Shown: positions 1 through 5,011 of the stretch, piece by piece
Numbering within the stretch: position 1 is the first letter of the stretch
Layout: the number at the start of each line of letters is the position of its first letter
Assembly (NCBI GenBank): GCA_016207475.1
Contig: JACQPM010000045.1
Span: 1-5,440 of the forward strand
Length of the DNA stretch: 5,440 nucleotides
Direction of reading: 5' to 3'
Source of the DNA: Methanobacteriota archaeon
Lineage (GTDB): Archaea > Hydrothermarchaeota > Hydrothermarchaeia > Hydrothermarchaeales > JACQPM01
Notes under the pieces: generated by a model
What the model was told of the DNA's origin: nothing
What the model saw: only the letters and a program-made list of their open reading frames with translations
Database searches by the model: none
Translations under genes and position numbers: made by a program

Positions 1-290
1 AAGAAGCGGTCCTGGACATAGGCCTAGAAGCCCCGGTGAAGAAATCCAAGGTCTTCTCGGTCTTGAAAGGCATCCTGGACGGCGGTGTCAAGGTACCCCA
101 CGAGAAGGATGTCCTGCCGGTGGAGGCCAGGATAAGAGGAGAACATATAGGGTCTTACGCCAGCCTCGCCCAAGAGGCGAAGGAGAAGAGATTTTCCCAG
201 TATCTCAAGAGGGCCTTGGACCCGGTAAATCTGCCAGGGCACTTCGACGAGGTCAAAGCCAATATCTCCGGCTCTGTAGGGGTCAAGTAG
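1..290 (+). CDS. rpl18: Large-subunit ribosomal protein uL18 (archaeal L18), 3' part
   Basis: This is the C-terminal 95 residues of ribosomal protein uL18, which binds 5S rRNA in the central protuberance of the large subunit. The gene enters from the left edge. The first complete codon is at base 3, and the frame is open to a TAG at 288-290. Visible family features are the segment EAVLDIGLEAPVKKSKVF followed by LKGILDGGVKVPH and a later RIRGEHIG, the conserved end of archaeal/eukaryotic uL18. The GTG at base 36 lies inside this conserved segment and is not the start. Archaeal uL18 is usually about 170-200 residues, so roughly half the protein is outside the window. The stop codon overlaps the Shine-Dalgarno site of rps5 by one base. 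Confidence 0.93.
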   Translation, partial: EAVLDIGLEAPVKKSKVFSVLKGILDGGVKVPHEKDVLPVEARIRGEHIGSYASLAQEAKEKRFSQYLKRALDPVNLPGHFDEVKANISGSVGVK

Positions 291-294
291 GAGG
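290..294 (+). promoter_or_regulatory. Ribosome binding site of rps5
   Basis: GGAGG lies 8 nt before the ATG at 303 and begins on the last base of the rpl18 stop codon. It decides the start at 303 over the out-of-frame ATG at 298. Confidence 0.7.
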
Positions 295-302
295 CGAATG
301 AG

Positions 303-953
303 ATGGAAGAAGGGAAGGAATGGGAGCCGGCGACAAAGTTGGGGAAGATGGTCAAGGGCGGGGAGCTCACAGATATAAGGGAGGTCTTCCGCCTCGGGAT
401 GCCGGTCATGGAGCCCGAGATCATAGATTACCTCCTCCCAGACATGGAAGAGGAGGTCATAGACATAAGCATCGTCCAGAGGATGCACAAGTCCGGGAGG
501 CGGGTGAGGTTCAGGGCCACCGTGGCCATAGGGAACAAGAACGGCTACGTGGGTCTGGGGAAGTCCATAGCCAAAGAGGTAGGGCCGGCCATAAGGAAGG
601 CCATAAGGGAGGCCAAGCTGAACATGATCGAGGTCCGGCGGGGGTGCGGGTCCTGGGAGTGCAAGTGCAGCAAGACCCACTCAGTCCCCTTCGAGGTCCA
701 GGGGTCCGCCGGTAGCGTGAGAGTCAGGCTAATCCCAGCCCCTAAAGGGATAGGGCTGGCTGCCGGGGATGTCTCCAAGAAGGTCATCGCCCTGGCAGGA
801 CTCACGGACGTCTGGTCCAAGAGCTTCGGCCAGACAAAGACCACTATAAATACCGCCAAGGCTACCTATGATGCCCTCAGGCAGACCTCCATGGTGAAGG
901 TTACGGGGGAGCAGGCCCGGGCCGTGGGGATGGTGGAAGGGAAGGTGGGGTAG
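303..953 (+). CDS. rps5: Small-subunit ribosomal protein uS5 (archaeal S5)
   Basis: uS5 is a structural protein of the small ribosomal subunit, near the mRNA entry site and important for decoding fidelity. The 216-residue product has an N-terminal extension (about 1-55) typical of archaeal/eukaryotic forms. It then has the S5 double-stranded-RNA-binding-like domain (about 57-122, with RVRFRATVAIGNKNGYVGLG at 67-86) and the C-terminal S5 domain (about 138-200, with PAPKGIGLAAGDVSKK at 145-160). The segment RRGCGSWECKC at 112-122 is the characteristic archaeal version and carries three cysteines. The start is the ATG after a GGAGG site. The stop TAG at 951-953 directly abuts the rpl30 ATG. The gene sits between rpl18 and rpl30, as in the archaeal spc operon. 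Nothing is unusual in length or composition. Confidence 0.97.
   Translation: MEEGKEWEPATKLGKMVKGGELTDIREVFRLGMPVMEPEIIDYLLPDMEEEVIDISIVQRMHKSGRRVRFRATVAIGNKNGYVGLGKSIAKEVGPAIRKAIREAKLNMIEVRRGCGSWECKCSKTHSVPFEVQGSAGSVRVRLIPAPKGIGLAAGDVSKKVIALAGLTDVWSKSFGQTKTTINTAKATYDALRQTSMVKVTGEQARAVGMVEGKVG
943..947 (+). promoter_or_regulatory. Ribosome binding site of rpl30 inside rps5
   Basis: AGGTG lies 6 nt before the ATG at 954 and within the last codons of rps5. It matches the CACCU of the archaeal 16S 3' end. With zero spacing between the TAG and the ATG, it implies translational coupling. Confidence 0.55.
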
Positions 954-1415
954 ATGGGGCTGCTGGCGACGGTGAGGGTGAGGGGTAGGGTAGGGATGCG
1001 GGAGGATGTAGAGGCAACCCTGCGGATGATGAGGCTCACCAGGGTCAATTACTGCTCACTCCTCCCAGATAACGAGACCAGTCAGGGCATGCTCCAGAAG
1101 GCCAAGGACTTCATAACCTGGGGGCCGGTGGACGGGGAAGACGTGGCCCTCCTCCTGAGGTCCAGGGGCGAACTGGTGGGGGGGAAGAAGCTCACCGACG
1201 ATTATATGAAGGGGACGCGGTTCGGGTCCACGGAGGCCTTCGCCCAGGCCCTGACAGCCTCAGAGGCTAAGCTGGACGATCTGCCTGGCCTACGCCTCTT
1301 CTTCAGGCTCCATCCCCCCAGGAAGGGGCACGGCGGTATCAAGAGGTCCGTAAAGGAAGGTGGAGCCCTCGGGGCCAGGGAGAGCATCAAAGACCTCCTC
1401 TACAGGATGCGGTGA
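954..1415 (+). CDS. rpl30: Large-subunit ribosomal protein uL30 (archaeal L30)
   Basis: uL30 is a protein of the large ribosomal subunit. At 153 residues it is the long archaeal/eukaryotic (L7-like) form rather than the roughly 60-residue bacterial form. The N-terminal ferredoxin-like core is visible as TVRVRGRVGMREDVEATLRM (6-25), followed by MRLTRVNYCSLLPD (26-39) and GMLQKAKDFITWGPVD (45-60). The C-terminal archaeal extension includes FFRLHPPRKGHGGIKRSVKE (116-135), a conserved basic loop. The ATG follows the rps5 stop with no gap and has an AGGTG site 6 nt upstream. The TGA stop at 1413-1415 lies inside the ribosome binding site of rpl15. It is a normal member of the operon. Confidence 0.96.
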   Translation: MGLLATVRVRGRVGMREDVEATLRMMRLTRVNYCSLLPDNETSQGMLQKAKDFITWGPVDGEDVALLLRSRGELVGGKKLTDDYMKGTRFGSTEAFAQALTASEAKLDDLPGLRLFFRLHPPRKGHGGIKRSVKEGGALGARESIKDLLYRMR

Positions 1416-1417
1416 TC
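1411..1417 (+). promoter_or_regulatory. Ribosome binding site of rpl15 overlapping the rpl30 stop
   Basis: GGTGATC is exactly complementary to the GAUCACC near the 3' end of archaeal 16S rRNA. It contains the rpl30 stop TGA (1413-1415) and lies 4 nt before the ATG at 1422. The terminating and initiating ribosomes therefore share the same bases, which favours coupled translation. Confidence 0.6.
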
Positions 1418-1421
1418 TTTC

Positions 1422-1883
1422 ATGGCAACGAAGGACAGGAAGAGAAGGAAGAAGAGGGGCTCCCGGACATGCGGCGGCGGGTCCCACAAGAAGAGCAGGA
1501 ACTCCGGCTCGCGCGGCGGCAAGGGCATGGCAGGGACCCACAAGGGCAAGTGGTCCTGGATAATAAAGTTCGATCCCGAGCACTTTGGGGATAGAGGCTT
1601 TCAGATCCCTGCAGCGGTGAAGGAGGTGTACCAGGGCATCAACGTGGGGGAGCTGGACGAAAGTCTAGCAAGACTCCTGAAGGAGGGCATAGCCACAGAG
1701 AGAGAAGGCGGCTATCTGATCGACCTGGGGACAGTCGGTAAAGTGAAGGTCCTGGGGGGTGGGAAGGTGCGGCATCCCCTCACCATCAAGGCCTCTGGCT
1801 TCTCAGGCACTGCCGTGGAGAAGATCGAGGCATCGGGCGGGAAGGCCCTAGTCCTGGGAGGGGAAGGGGCAAAGGCGGAGTAG
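1422..1883 (+). CDS. rpl15: Large-subunit ribosomal protein uL15 (archaeal L15)
   Basis: uL15 is an early-assembling large-subunit protein that contacts 23S rRNA through an extended basic tail. The 153-residue product begins with a Lys/Arg/Gly-rich tail (about 1-45) containing RGSRTCGGGSHKKSRNSGSR (12-31) and GGKGMAG (32-38). This is the archaeal version of the uL15 N-terminal motif. The globular C-terminal domain carries VLGGGKVRHPLTIKASGFSG (110-129), followed by AVEKIEASGGKAL (131-143), the uL15 signature region. The ATG is 6 nt after the rpl30 stop and is preceded by GGTGATC. The TAG stop is followed by a 24-nt gap before secY. Confidence 0.96.
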   Translation: MATKDRKRRKKRGSRTCGGGSHKKSRNSGSRGGKGMAGTHKGKWSWIIKFDPEHFGDRGFQIPAAVKEVYQGINVGELDESLARLLKEGIATEREGGYLIDLGTVGKVKVLGGGKVRHPLTIKASGFSGTAVEKIEASGGKALVLGGEGAKAE

Positions 1884-1887
1884 GACA

Positions 1888-1893
1888 GAGGTG
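1888..1893 (+). promoter_or_regulatory. Candidate ribosome binding site of secY
   Basis: GAGGTG is in the 24-nt gap between rpl15 and secY. It is 14 nt from the ATG at 1908, longer than the usual 5-10 nt. No other ATG, GTG or TTG lies in the secY frame between the rpl15 stop (1881-1883) and 1908, so the start call holds even if this site is weak. Confidence 0.4.
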
Positions 1894-1907
1894 GGGTTAC
1901 CGAGGCC

Positions 1908-3272
1908 ATGGGGATTCTTCACAAGTTCGAGCCTTTACTCCTGCGCCTCCCCGAGGTGGAGAGGCCCAAGTACGCCATACCCTTCAAGGAGAAGCTCAAG
2001 TGGACGGCCCTCATCCTCGTCATATACTATCTCCTGGATGAGACGGCCCTCTACGGCCTCGATCCCCTGGCCGTAGATAGGTTCGCCAGCCTGAGGGCGG
2101 TCATAGCGGCAAGCTTCGGCTCCATCATCACCCTGGGGATAGGGCCCATCGTAACAGGGTCCATCATCCTCCAGATACTGGTGGGCGGCAAGCTCATCGA
2201 CCTGGACCTCACCCAGCCCAGGGACAAGGCCATCTTCATGGGGACCCAGAAGGCCCTGGCGGTCCTCTTCACCATCTTCGAGGCCTCGGTCTTCGTACTG
2301 GTAGGTGGCCTGCCGGCCATAAACAACGACCCCTACTTCCAGTTCCTCCTCATCCTCCAGCTCACCCTGGGCGGCATCCTGATCGTATATATGGACGAGG
2401 TGGTATCCAGGTGGGGGATGGGAAGCGGCATAGGTCTCTTCATCGTAGCCGGGGTCTGTGCCCAGATAGCCGTAGGCTCCTTCAACCCCTTCCCGGCGGT
2501 GGAGGGCGAGGTGGTACCCGCAGGCAGGATCCCGGCCTTCCTCTACTACATCTTCAACAACCAGACCAGGTTCGACCTCCTCGTCCCCATACTGGGGACG
2601 CTCATGGTCTTCGCCGCCGTCGTCTACGTCTCGTCCATGCGGGTGGAGATCCCCCTGACCTACGGCCGCTTCCGGGGCGCGCGGGGGCGCTTCCCCATCA
2701 AGTTCATCTATGCCAGCAACATCCCAGTCATCTTCGCCTCCATCCTCATGGCCAACGTCCAGCTCTGGGCCGGGATGCTGGAGCGCATAGGCTACCCCCT
2801 CCTGGGCGAGTTCGTGGGGAACAGGCCGGTCTCGGGCCTGGCCTACTACATGCAGATCCCGAACCCCATCTACAGCCCAGACTTCAAGCTCGCCACAGCC
2901 CTCATCTTCACCATCAGTCTGGTCATCCTCTCTATCGTCTTCTCCAAGTTCTGGGTGGAGACGACAGGGATGGACTCCAAGACCGTGGCCAAGCAGCTCC
3001 AGGAGGGAGGGATGCAGATACCGGGCTTCAGGGGGGATATAAGGGTCATAGAACGCGTCCTGGACAAGTACATACCGGCCATAACACTCCTGGGAGGGGC
3101 CTCTGTGGGCCTTCTGGCGGCCTTCGGGGACATGACCGGGGCCTTGGGTGGCGGGACGGGAGTCCTCCTGACGGTGGGGATAGTATACCAGCTCTATGAG
3201 CAGTTCGCCAAGGAGCAGATGATCGAGATGCACCCTGTCCTGCGGAAGGTGATGGGGGACTTGAAGATATGA
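1908..3272 (+). CDS. secY: Protein translocase channel subunit SecY (Sec61 alpha)
   Basis: SecY forms the protein-conducting pore of the Sec translocon in the cytoplasmic membrane, with SecE and Sec61-beta encoded elsewhere. The 454-residue product has the normal archaeal length and ten hydrophobic segments, at roughly 32-48, 69-93, 112-133, 145-162, 172-190, 223-242, 266-285, 329-346, 389-406 and 410-428. Recognisable pieces are the plug and second helix region (about 52-92), WGMGSGIGLFI (169-179) in helix 5, SNIPVIFASIL (270-280) in helix 7, and the cytosolic loop WVETTGMDSKTVAKQL with GMQIPGFR (349-375), the ribosome-facing loop between helices 8 and 9. The C-terminus is a short basic tail. 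The last codons overlap the first adenylate kinase gene as ATGA. Its place after rpl15 is standard for the spc operon. Confidence 0.98.
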   Translation: MGILHKFEPLLLRLPEVERPKYAIPFKEKLKWTALILVIYYLLDETALYGLDPLAVDRFASLRAVIAASFGSIITLGIGPIVTGSIILQILVGGKLIDLDLTQPRDKAIFMGTQKALAVLFTIFEASVFVLVGGLPAINNDPYFQFLLILQLTLGGILIVYMDEVVSRWGMGSGIGLFIVAGVCAQIAVGSFNPFPAVEGEVVPAGRIPAFLYYIFNNQTRFDLLVPILGTLMVFAAVVYVSSMRVEIPLTYGRFRGARGRFPIKFIYASNIPVIFASILMANVQLWAGMLERIGYPLLGEFVGNRPVSGLAYYMQIPNPIYSPDFKLATALIFTISLVILSIVFSKFWVETTGMDSKTVAKQLQEGGMQIPGFRGDIRVIERVLDKYIPAITLLGGASVGLLAAFGDMTGALGGGTGVLLTVGIVYQLYEQFAKEQMIEMHPVLRKVMGDLKI

Positions 3273-3847
3273 GCATCGTGGTAGTGGCTGGCGTGCCGGC
3301 GGCTGGGAAGACGACGGTGATGAAGGCGCTGCTGGAGCGGAGGGGGGGCAAGAAGTACAAGGTGGTGAACTTCGGCGACGTGATGTTCAACGCCGCCAAG
3401 ACCGCAGGGATCGTCAAGCACCGGGACGAGCTCCGGAAGCAGTCCCCGGAGTTCCAGAAGGAGATCCAGAAGCTGGCGGCGAGGAAGATCGCGGACCTGG
3501 CCAAGCGCTCCGGGAAGAAGACCATCATCGTAGATACCCACTGCTCGATAAGGACATCGAAGGGCTACTTACCCGGGCTCCCCAAGTGGGTCCTGGAGGA
3601 GCTCTACCCCGCGATGATAATACTTGTCGAGGCGGATCCGGACGAGATCCTGGTCAGGAGGGTGAAGGACACCTCCAGGCTCCGGGACCTGGAGTACGTG
3701 GCCACCATCGACGAGCACCAGCGCTTCAACAGGTTCATGGGCATGGCTTACTCCACCTTCTCGGGGGCTACCGTGAAGCTGATCGGTAATCACGATAATA
3801 GCTTAGAGCAGGCCGTGGAGGAGCTTATAACGGCTCTGGAGCGGTGA
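3269..3847 (+). CDS. adkA: Archaeal adenylate kinase AdkA, tandem copy 1
   Basis: AdkA catalyses reversible phosphate transfer ATP + AMP = 2 ADP in the cytoplasm. The product is 192 residues, the usual length for this archaeal P-loop kinase family, which is distinct from bacterial Adk. Seen in order: the P-loop GVPAAGKTT (8-16); VNFGDVMF (33-40), the NMP-binding helix start; HRDELRK (51-57) with two arginines; ARKIA (71-75); VDTHCSI (88-94); KGYLPGLP (98-105), a family signature; RRVKDTSRLRDLEY (130-143), the short LID with Arg130, 131, 137 and 139; EHQ (149-151); and GATVK (166-170). It is the copy most like single-copy archaeal AdkA proteins, as I know the family, so it is the best candidate for the ancestral enzyme. 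Its ATG overlaps the secY stop (ATGA); a GGTGAT lies 15 nt upstream. Confidence 0.95.
   Translation: MSIVVVAGVPAAGKTTVMKALLERRGGKKYKVVNFGDVMFNAAKTAGIVKHRDELRKQSPEFQKEIQKLAARKIADLAKRSGKKTIIVDTHCSIRTSKGYLPGLPKWVLEELYPAMIILVEADPDEILVRRVKDTSRLRDLEYVATIDEHQRFNRFMGMAYSTFSGATVKLIGNHDNSLEQAVEELITALER
3656..3703 (+). repeat. 48-nt block identical to 4811-4858 (LID region, adk copies 1 and 3)
   Basis: Codons 130-145 of copy 1 are base-for-base identical to codons 125-140 of copy 3. Extending 27 nt leftwards to 3629 (and 4784) adds only two third-position differences. Flanking regions of the two genes show many synonymous changes. Confidence 0.85.
3843..3847 (+). promoter_or_regulatory. Ribosome binding site of adk copy 2 containing the copy 1 stop
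   Basis: GGTGA lies 6 nt before the ATG at 3854. Its last three bases are the TGA stop of copy 1, so termination and re-initiation share the same bases. Confidence 0.5.
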
Positions 3848-3853
3848 GATAGC

Positions 3854-4414
3854 ATGGGCGTGATAGTGGTGGCGGGCGTACCGGCGGCGGGGAAGAGCAC
3901 CATCACCCGCCTGGTCACGGAGAAGTCCGGCCGCACCCTGCGGGTCATAAACTTCGGCGACGAGATGTACCGGCTGGCGAAGAGGCGGCGGCTGGTGAAG
4001 GGGAAGGAGGACCTGAAGAACCAGCCCACGGCTGTCCAGGAGGAGATCCAGAAGGCCGTGGCCAGGAGGATCATGGAGAAGACGAACAGGCAGGACGTCC
4101 TGATAGAGACGGATTGCTCCATAAAGACCCCCGCGGGCTATCTCCCCGGCCTTCCGGGATGGGTCCTGGAGAAGCTCAACCCTTCCATGATCATCCTCTT
4201 GGAGGCGGATCCGGACGAGATCCTGGTCAGGAGGGCCATGCATCCCGACAAGTTCGAGGTGGAGTACGTGGCCACCATAGACGAGCACCAGCGCATGAAC
4301 AGGGTCCTGGCATTGACCTACGCCATCTTCACCGGGGCGACGGTAAAGATCATAAAGAACCACGATGGCCTCCTGGACAAGGCCATAAAGGAGATGGAGG
4401 ACTCCCTGGGATGA
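3854..4414 (+). CDS. adkA: Adenylate kinase family protein, diverged tandem copy 2
   Basis: This is a 186-residue paralogue of copy 1, in the archaeal AdkA family by its P-loop GVPAAGKST (8-16), INFGDEMY (32-39), AGYLPGLP (94-101), EADPDEILVRR (117-127), ATIDEHQRMNR (140-150) and GATVK (161-165). Functionally important positions have changed. The RDELRK motif of copy 1 is KEDLKN (51-56), with both arginines replaced by lysine. VDTH is IETD (84-87). The LID segment between RR and EY is AMHPDKFEV (128-136) instead of VKDTSRLRDL, one residue shorter and without its two arginines. ATP binding looks intact; AMP phosphorylation may be weak or the substrate may differ. It could be another nucleoside-monophosphate kinase, a regulatory subunit or a decaying copy, but the full-length frame and good ribosome binding site argue that it is expressed. 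The symbol marks the family, not a proven activity. Confidence 0.88.
   Translation: MGVIVVAGVPAAGKSTITRLVTEKSGRTLRVINFGDEMYRLAKRRRLVKGKEDLKNQPTAVQEEIQKAVARRIMEKTNRQDVLIETDCSIKTPAGYLPGLPGWVLEKLNPSMIILLEADPDEILVRRAMHPDKFEVEYVATIDEHQRMNRVLALTYAIFTGATVKIIKNHDGLLDKAIKEMEDSLG
4202..4235 (+). repeat. 34-nt block identical to 3629-3662 (adk copies 2 and 1)
   Basis: Codons 117-127 of copy 2 plus one base are identical to codons 121-131 of copy 1 plus one base. Identity breaks exactly where the copy 2 LID diverges. It resumes after the LID with 19 identical bases, one mismatch, and 15 more identical bases (4262-4296). Confidence 0.85.
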
Positions 4415-4423
4415 GGGGGCGGC

Positions 4424-4438
4424 GGAGGTCTGGGTGAT
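4424..4438 (+). promoter_or_regulatory. Ribosome binding site of adk copy 3
   Basis: The 24-nt gap between copies 2 and 3 holds GGAGGT (4424-4429), 9 nt before the ATG at 4439. A second partial match, GGTGAT (4433-4438), touches the ATG and is too close to act as the site itself. GGAGGT is the likely functional site and gives copy 3 independent initiation. Confidence 0.6.
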
Positions 4439-5011
4439 ATGGGGGTCATAGTGGTAGCCGGGGTACCGGCCGTGGGAAAGACCACGGTCCTGGTTAAATT
4501 GGCGAAGACGAAGACGAAGTTCAAGGTGATCAATGTGGGGGACGAGATGCTGGCCTTGGCTGTGGAAAGGGGGCTCCTGAAGCATAGGGACGACCTCAGG
4601 AAGCAGCACCCCAGCGTCCAGGAAGAGCTCTGGAGGGACGTGGTAGAGAAGATAGCGGATAGGGCGGAGGGGACGCCCATAATAGTCGAGACCTACTGCT
4701 CCGTCAAGACCCCAAAGGGCTACATGCCCGGCCTCCCCCAGTGGGCCCTGAAGGCCCTCCGCCCCAGCACCATCATCCTCCTGGAGGCTGATCCGGACGA
4801 GATCCTGGTGAGGAGGGTGAAGGACACCTCCAGGCTCCGGGACCTGGAGTACGTGGCCCACATAGAAGAGCACCAGCGCATGGACCGCGTCTTTGCCATG
4901 GCGTACGCCACCTTCACAGGGGCGACGGTGAAGATGATAATGAACCACGATTCCTCAGTAGAGAAGGCGGTGGCGGAGCTGGTGAAGACCCTGGAGGGGA
5001 TCTATGTCTGA
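4439..5011 (+). CDS. adkA: Archaeal adenylate kinase AdkA, tandem copy 3
   Basis: This third AdkA-family protein has 190 residues. It keeps the P-loop GVPAVGKTT (8-16), HRDDLRK (49-55) with both arginines, KGYMPGLP (93-100), the full LID RRVKDTSRLRDLEY (125-138), EEHQ (143-146) and GATVK (161-165). It therefore looks catalytically competent for ATP:AMP phosphotransfer. Differences from copy 1: VNFGD is INVGD (31-35), DTH is ETY (84-86), and the helix after the NMP motif (about 57-75) is strongly changed, with WRDVVEKIA replacing KLAARKIA so that one family-typical Arg becomes Glu. These could shift substrate choice or the subunit interface. It has its own GGAGGT site and overlaps the next gene by 8 nt. 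An alternative role is a nucleoside-monophosphate kinase with altered specificity. Confidence 0.92.
   Translation: MGVIVVAGVPAVGKTTVLVKLAKTKTKFKVINVGDEMLALAVERGLLKHRDDLRKQHPSVQEELWRDVVEKIADRAEGTPIIVETYCSVKTPKGYMPGLPQWALKALRPSTIILLEADPDEILVRRVKDTSRLRDLEYVAHIEEHQRMDRVFAMAYATFTGATVKMIMNHDSSVEKAVAELVKTLEGIYV
4811..4858 (+). repeat. 48-nt block identical to 3656-3703 (LID region, adk copies 3 and 1)
   Basis: This is the partner of the block in adk copy 1. It encodes the LID arginines and the following EYVA. Confidence 0.85.
4993..4997 (+). promoter_or_regulatory. Ribosome binding site of the DUF106/EMC3-like gene
   Basis: GGAGG lies 6 nt before the ATG at 5004, inside the last codons of adk copy 3. 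It supports the start at 5004 over the in-frame ATG at 5031, which lacks such a site. Confidence 0.6.

Larger units (their letters stand above)
3269..5011 (+). repeat. Tandem triplication of adkA-type genes
   Basis: Three homologous genes lie head to tail with gaps of 6 nt and 24 nt. Proteins align end to end with shared anchors (VVAGVP at the start, GYLPGLP or GYMPGLP, EADPDEILVRR, EHQR, GATVK). Synonymous sites differ widely over most of their length, so the duplications are old rather than an assembly artefact. Confidence 0.9.

Noticed and set aside
36..290. GTG at 36 as the start of a small 84-residue gene
   Set aside because: The frame continues upstream to the window edge with conserved uL18 sequence, so this is an internal Val codon of a truncated gene.
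24..680. Minus-strand open frame of 218 codons across rpl18 and rps5
   Set aside because: It is antisense to two clearly conserved ribosomal genes, has a Leu/Pro/Gly/His-rich composition typical of reverse-frame shadows in GC-rich DNA, and shows no recognisable motif.
834..852. TATA-like CTATAAATA with an upstream A-rich stretch inside rps5
   Set aside because: It resembles an archaeal TATA/BRE pair, but it encodes the conserved KTTINT segment of uS5 and lies within a tightly coupled operon, so coding constraint is the simpler explanation.
2411..3199. Plus-strand 262-codon frame inside secY
   Set aside because: It is an alternate frame of a well-conserved membrane protein, with an Arg/Gly/His/Pro-rich product lacking any motif.
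1935..3233. Minus-strand open frame of 432 codons opposite secY
   Set aside because: It mirrors the secY codon phase; its His/Asp/Glu/Gly-rich translation has no family features. The codon bias of secY explains the lack of stops.
4411..4437. Mini-frame of eight codons (MRGRRRSG) filling the gap between adk copies 2 and 3
   Set aside because: It overlaps the copy 2 stop as ATGA and ends 1 nt before the copy 3 ATG, which is suggestive of a leader peptide, but it is too short to separate from chance and it overlaps the GGAGGT site.
3803..4948. Minus-strand open frame of 381 codons opposite adk copies 2 and 3
   Set aside because: It is a shadow frame; it repeats internally only because the sense genes are paralogues.
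3269..5011. The three kinase copies as an assembly duplication artefact
   Set aside because: Most of each gene differs at both protein and synonymous sites, so they cannot be duplicated reads of one locus; only short patches are identical.
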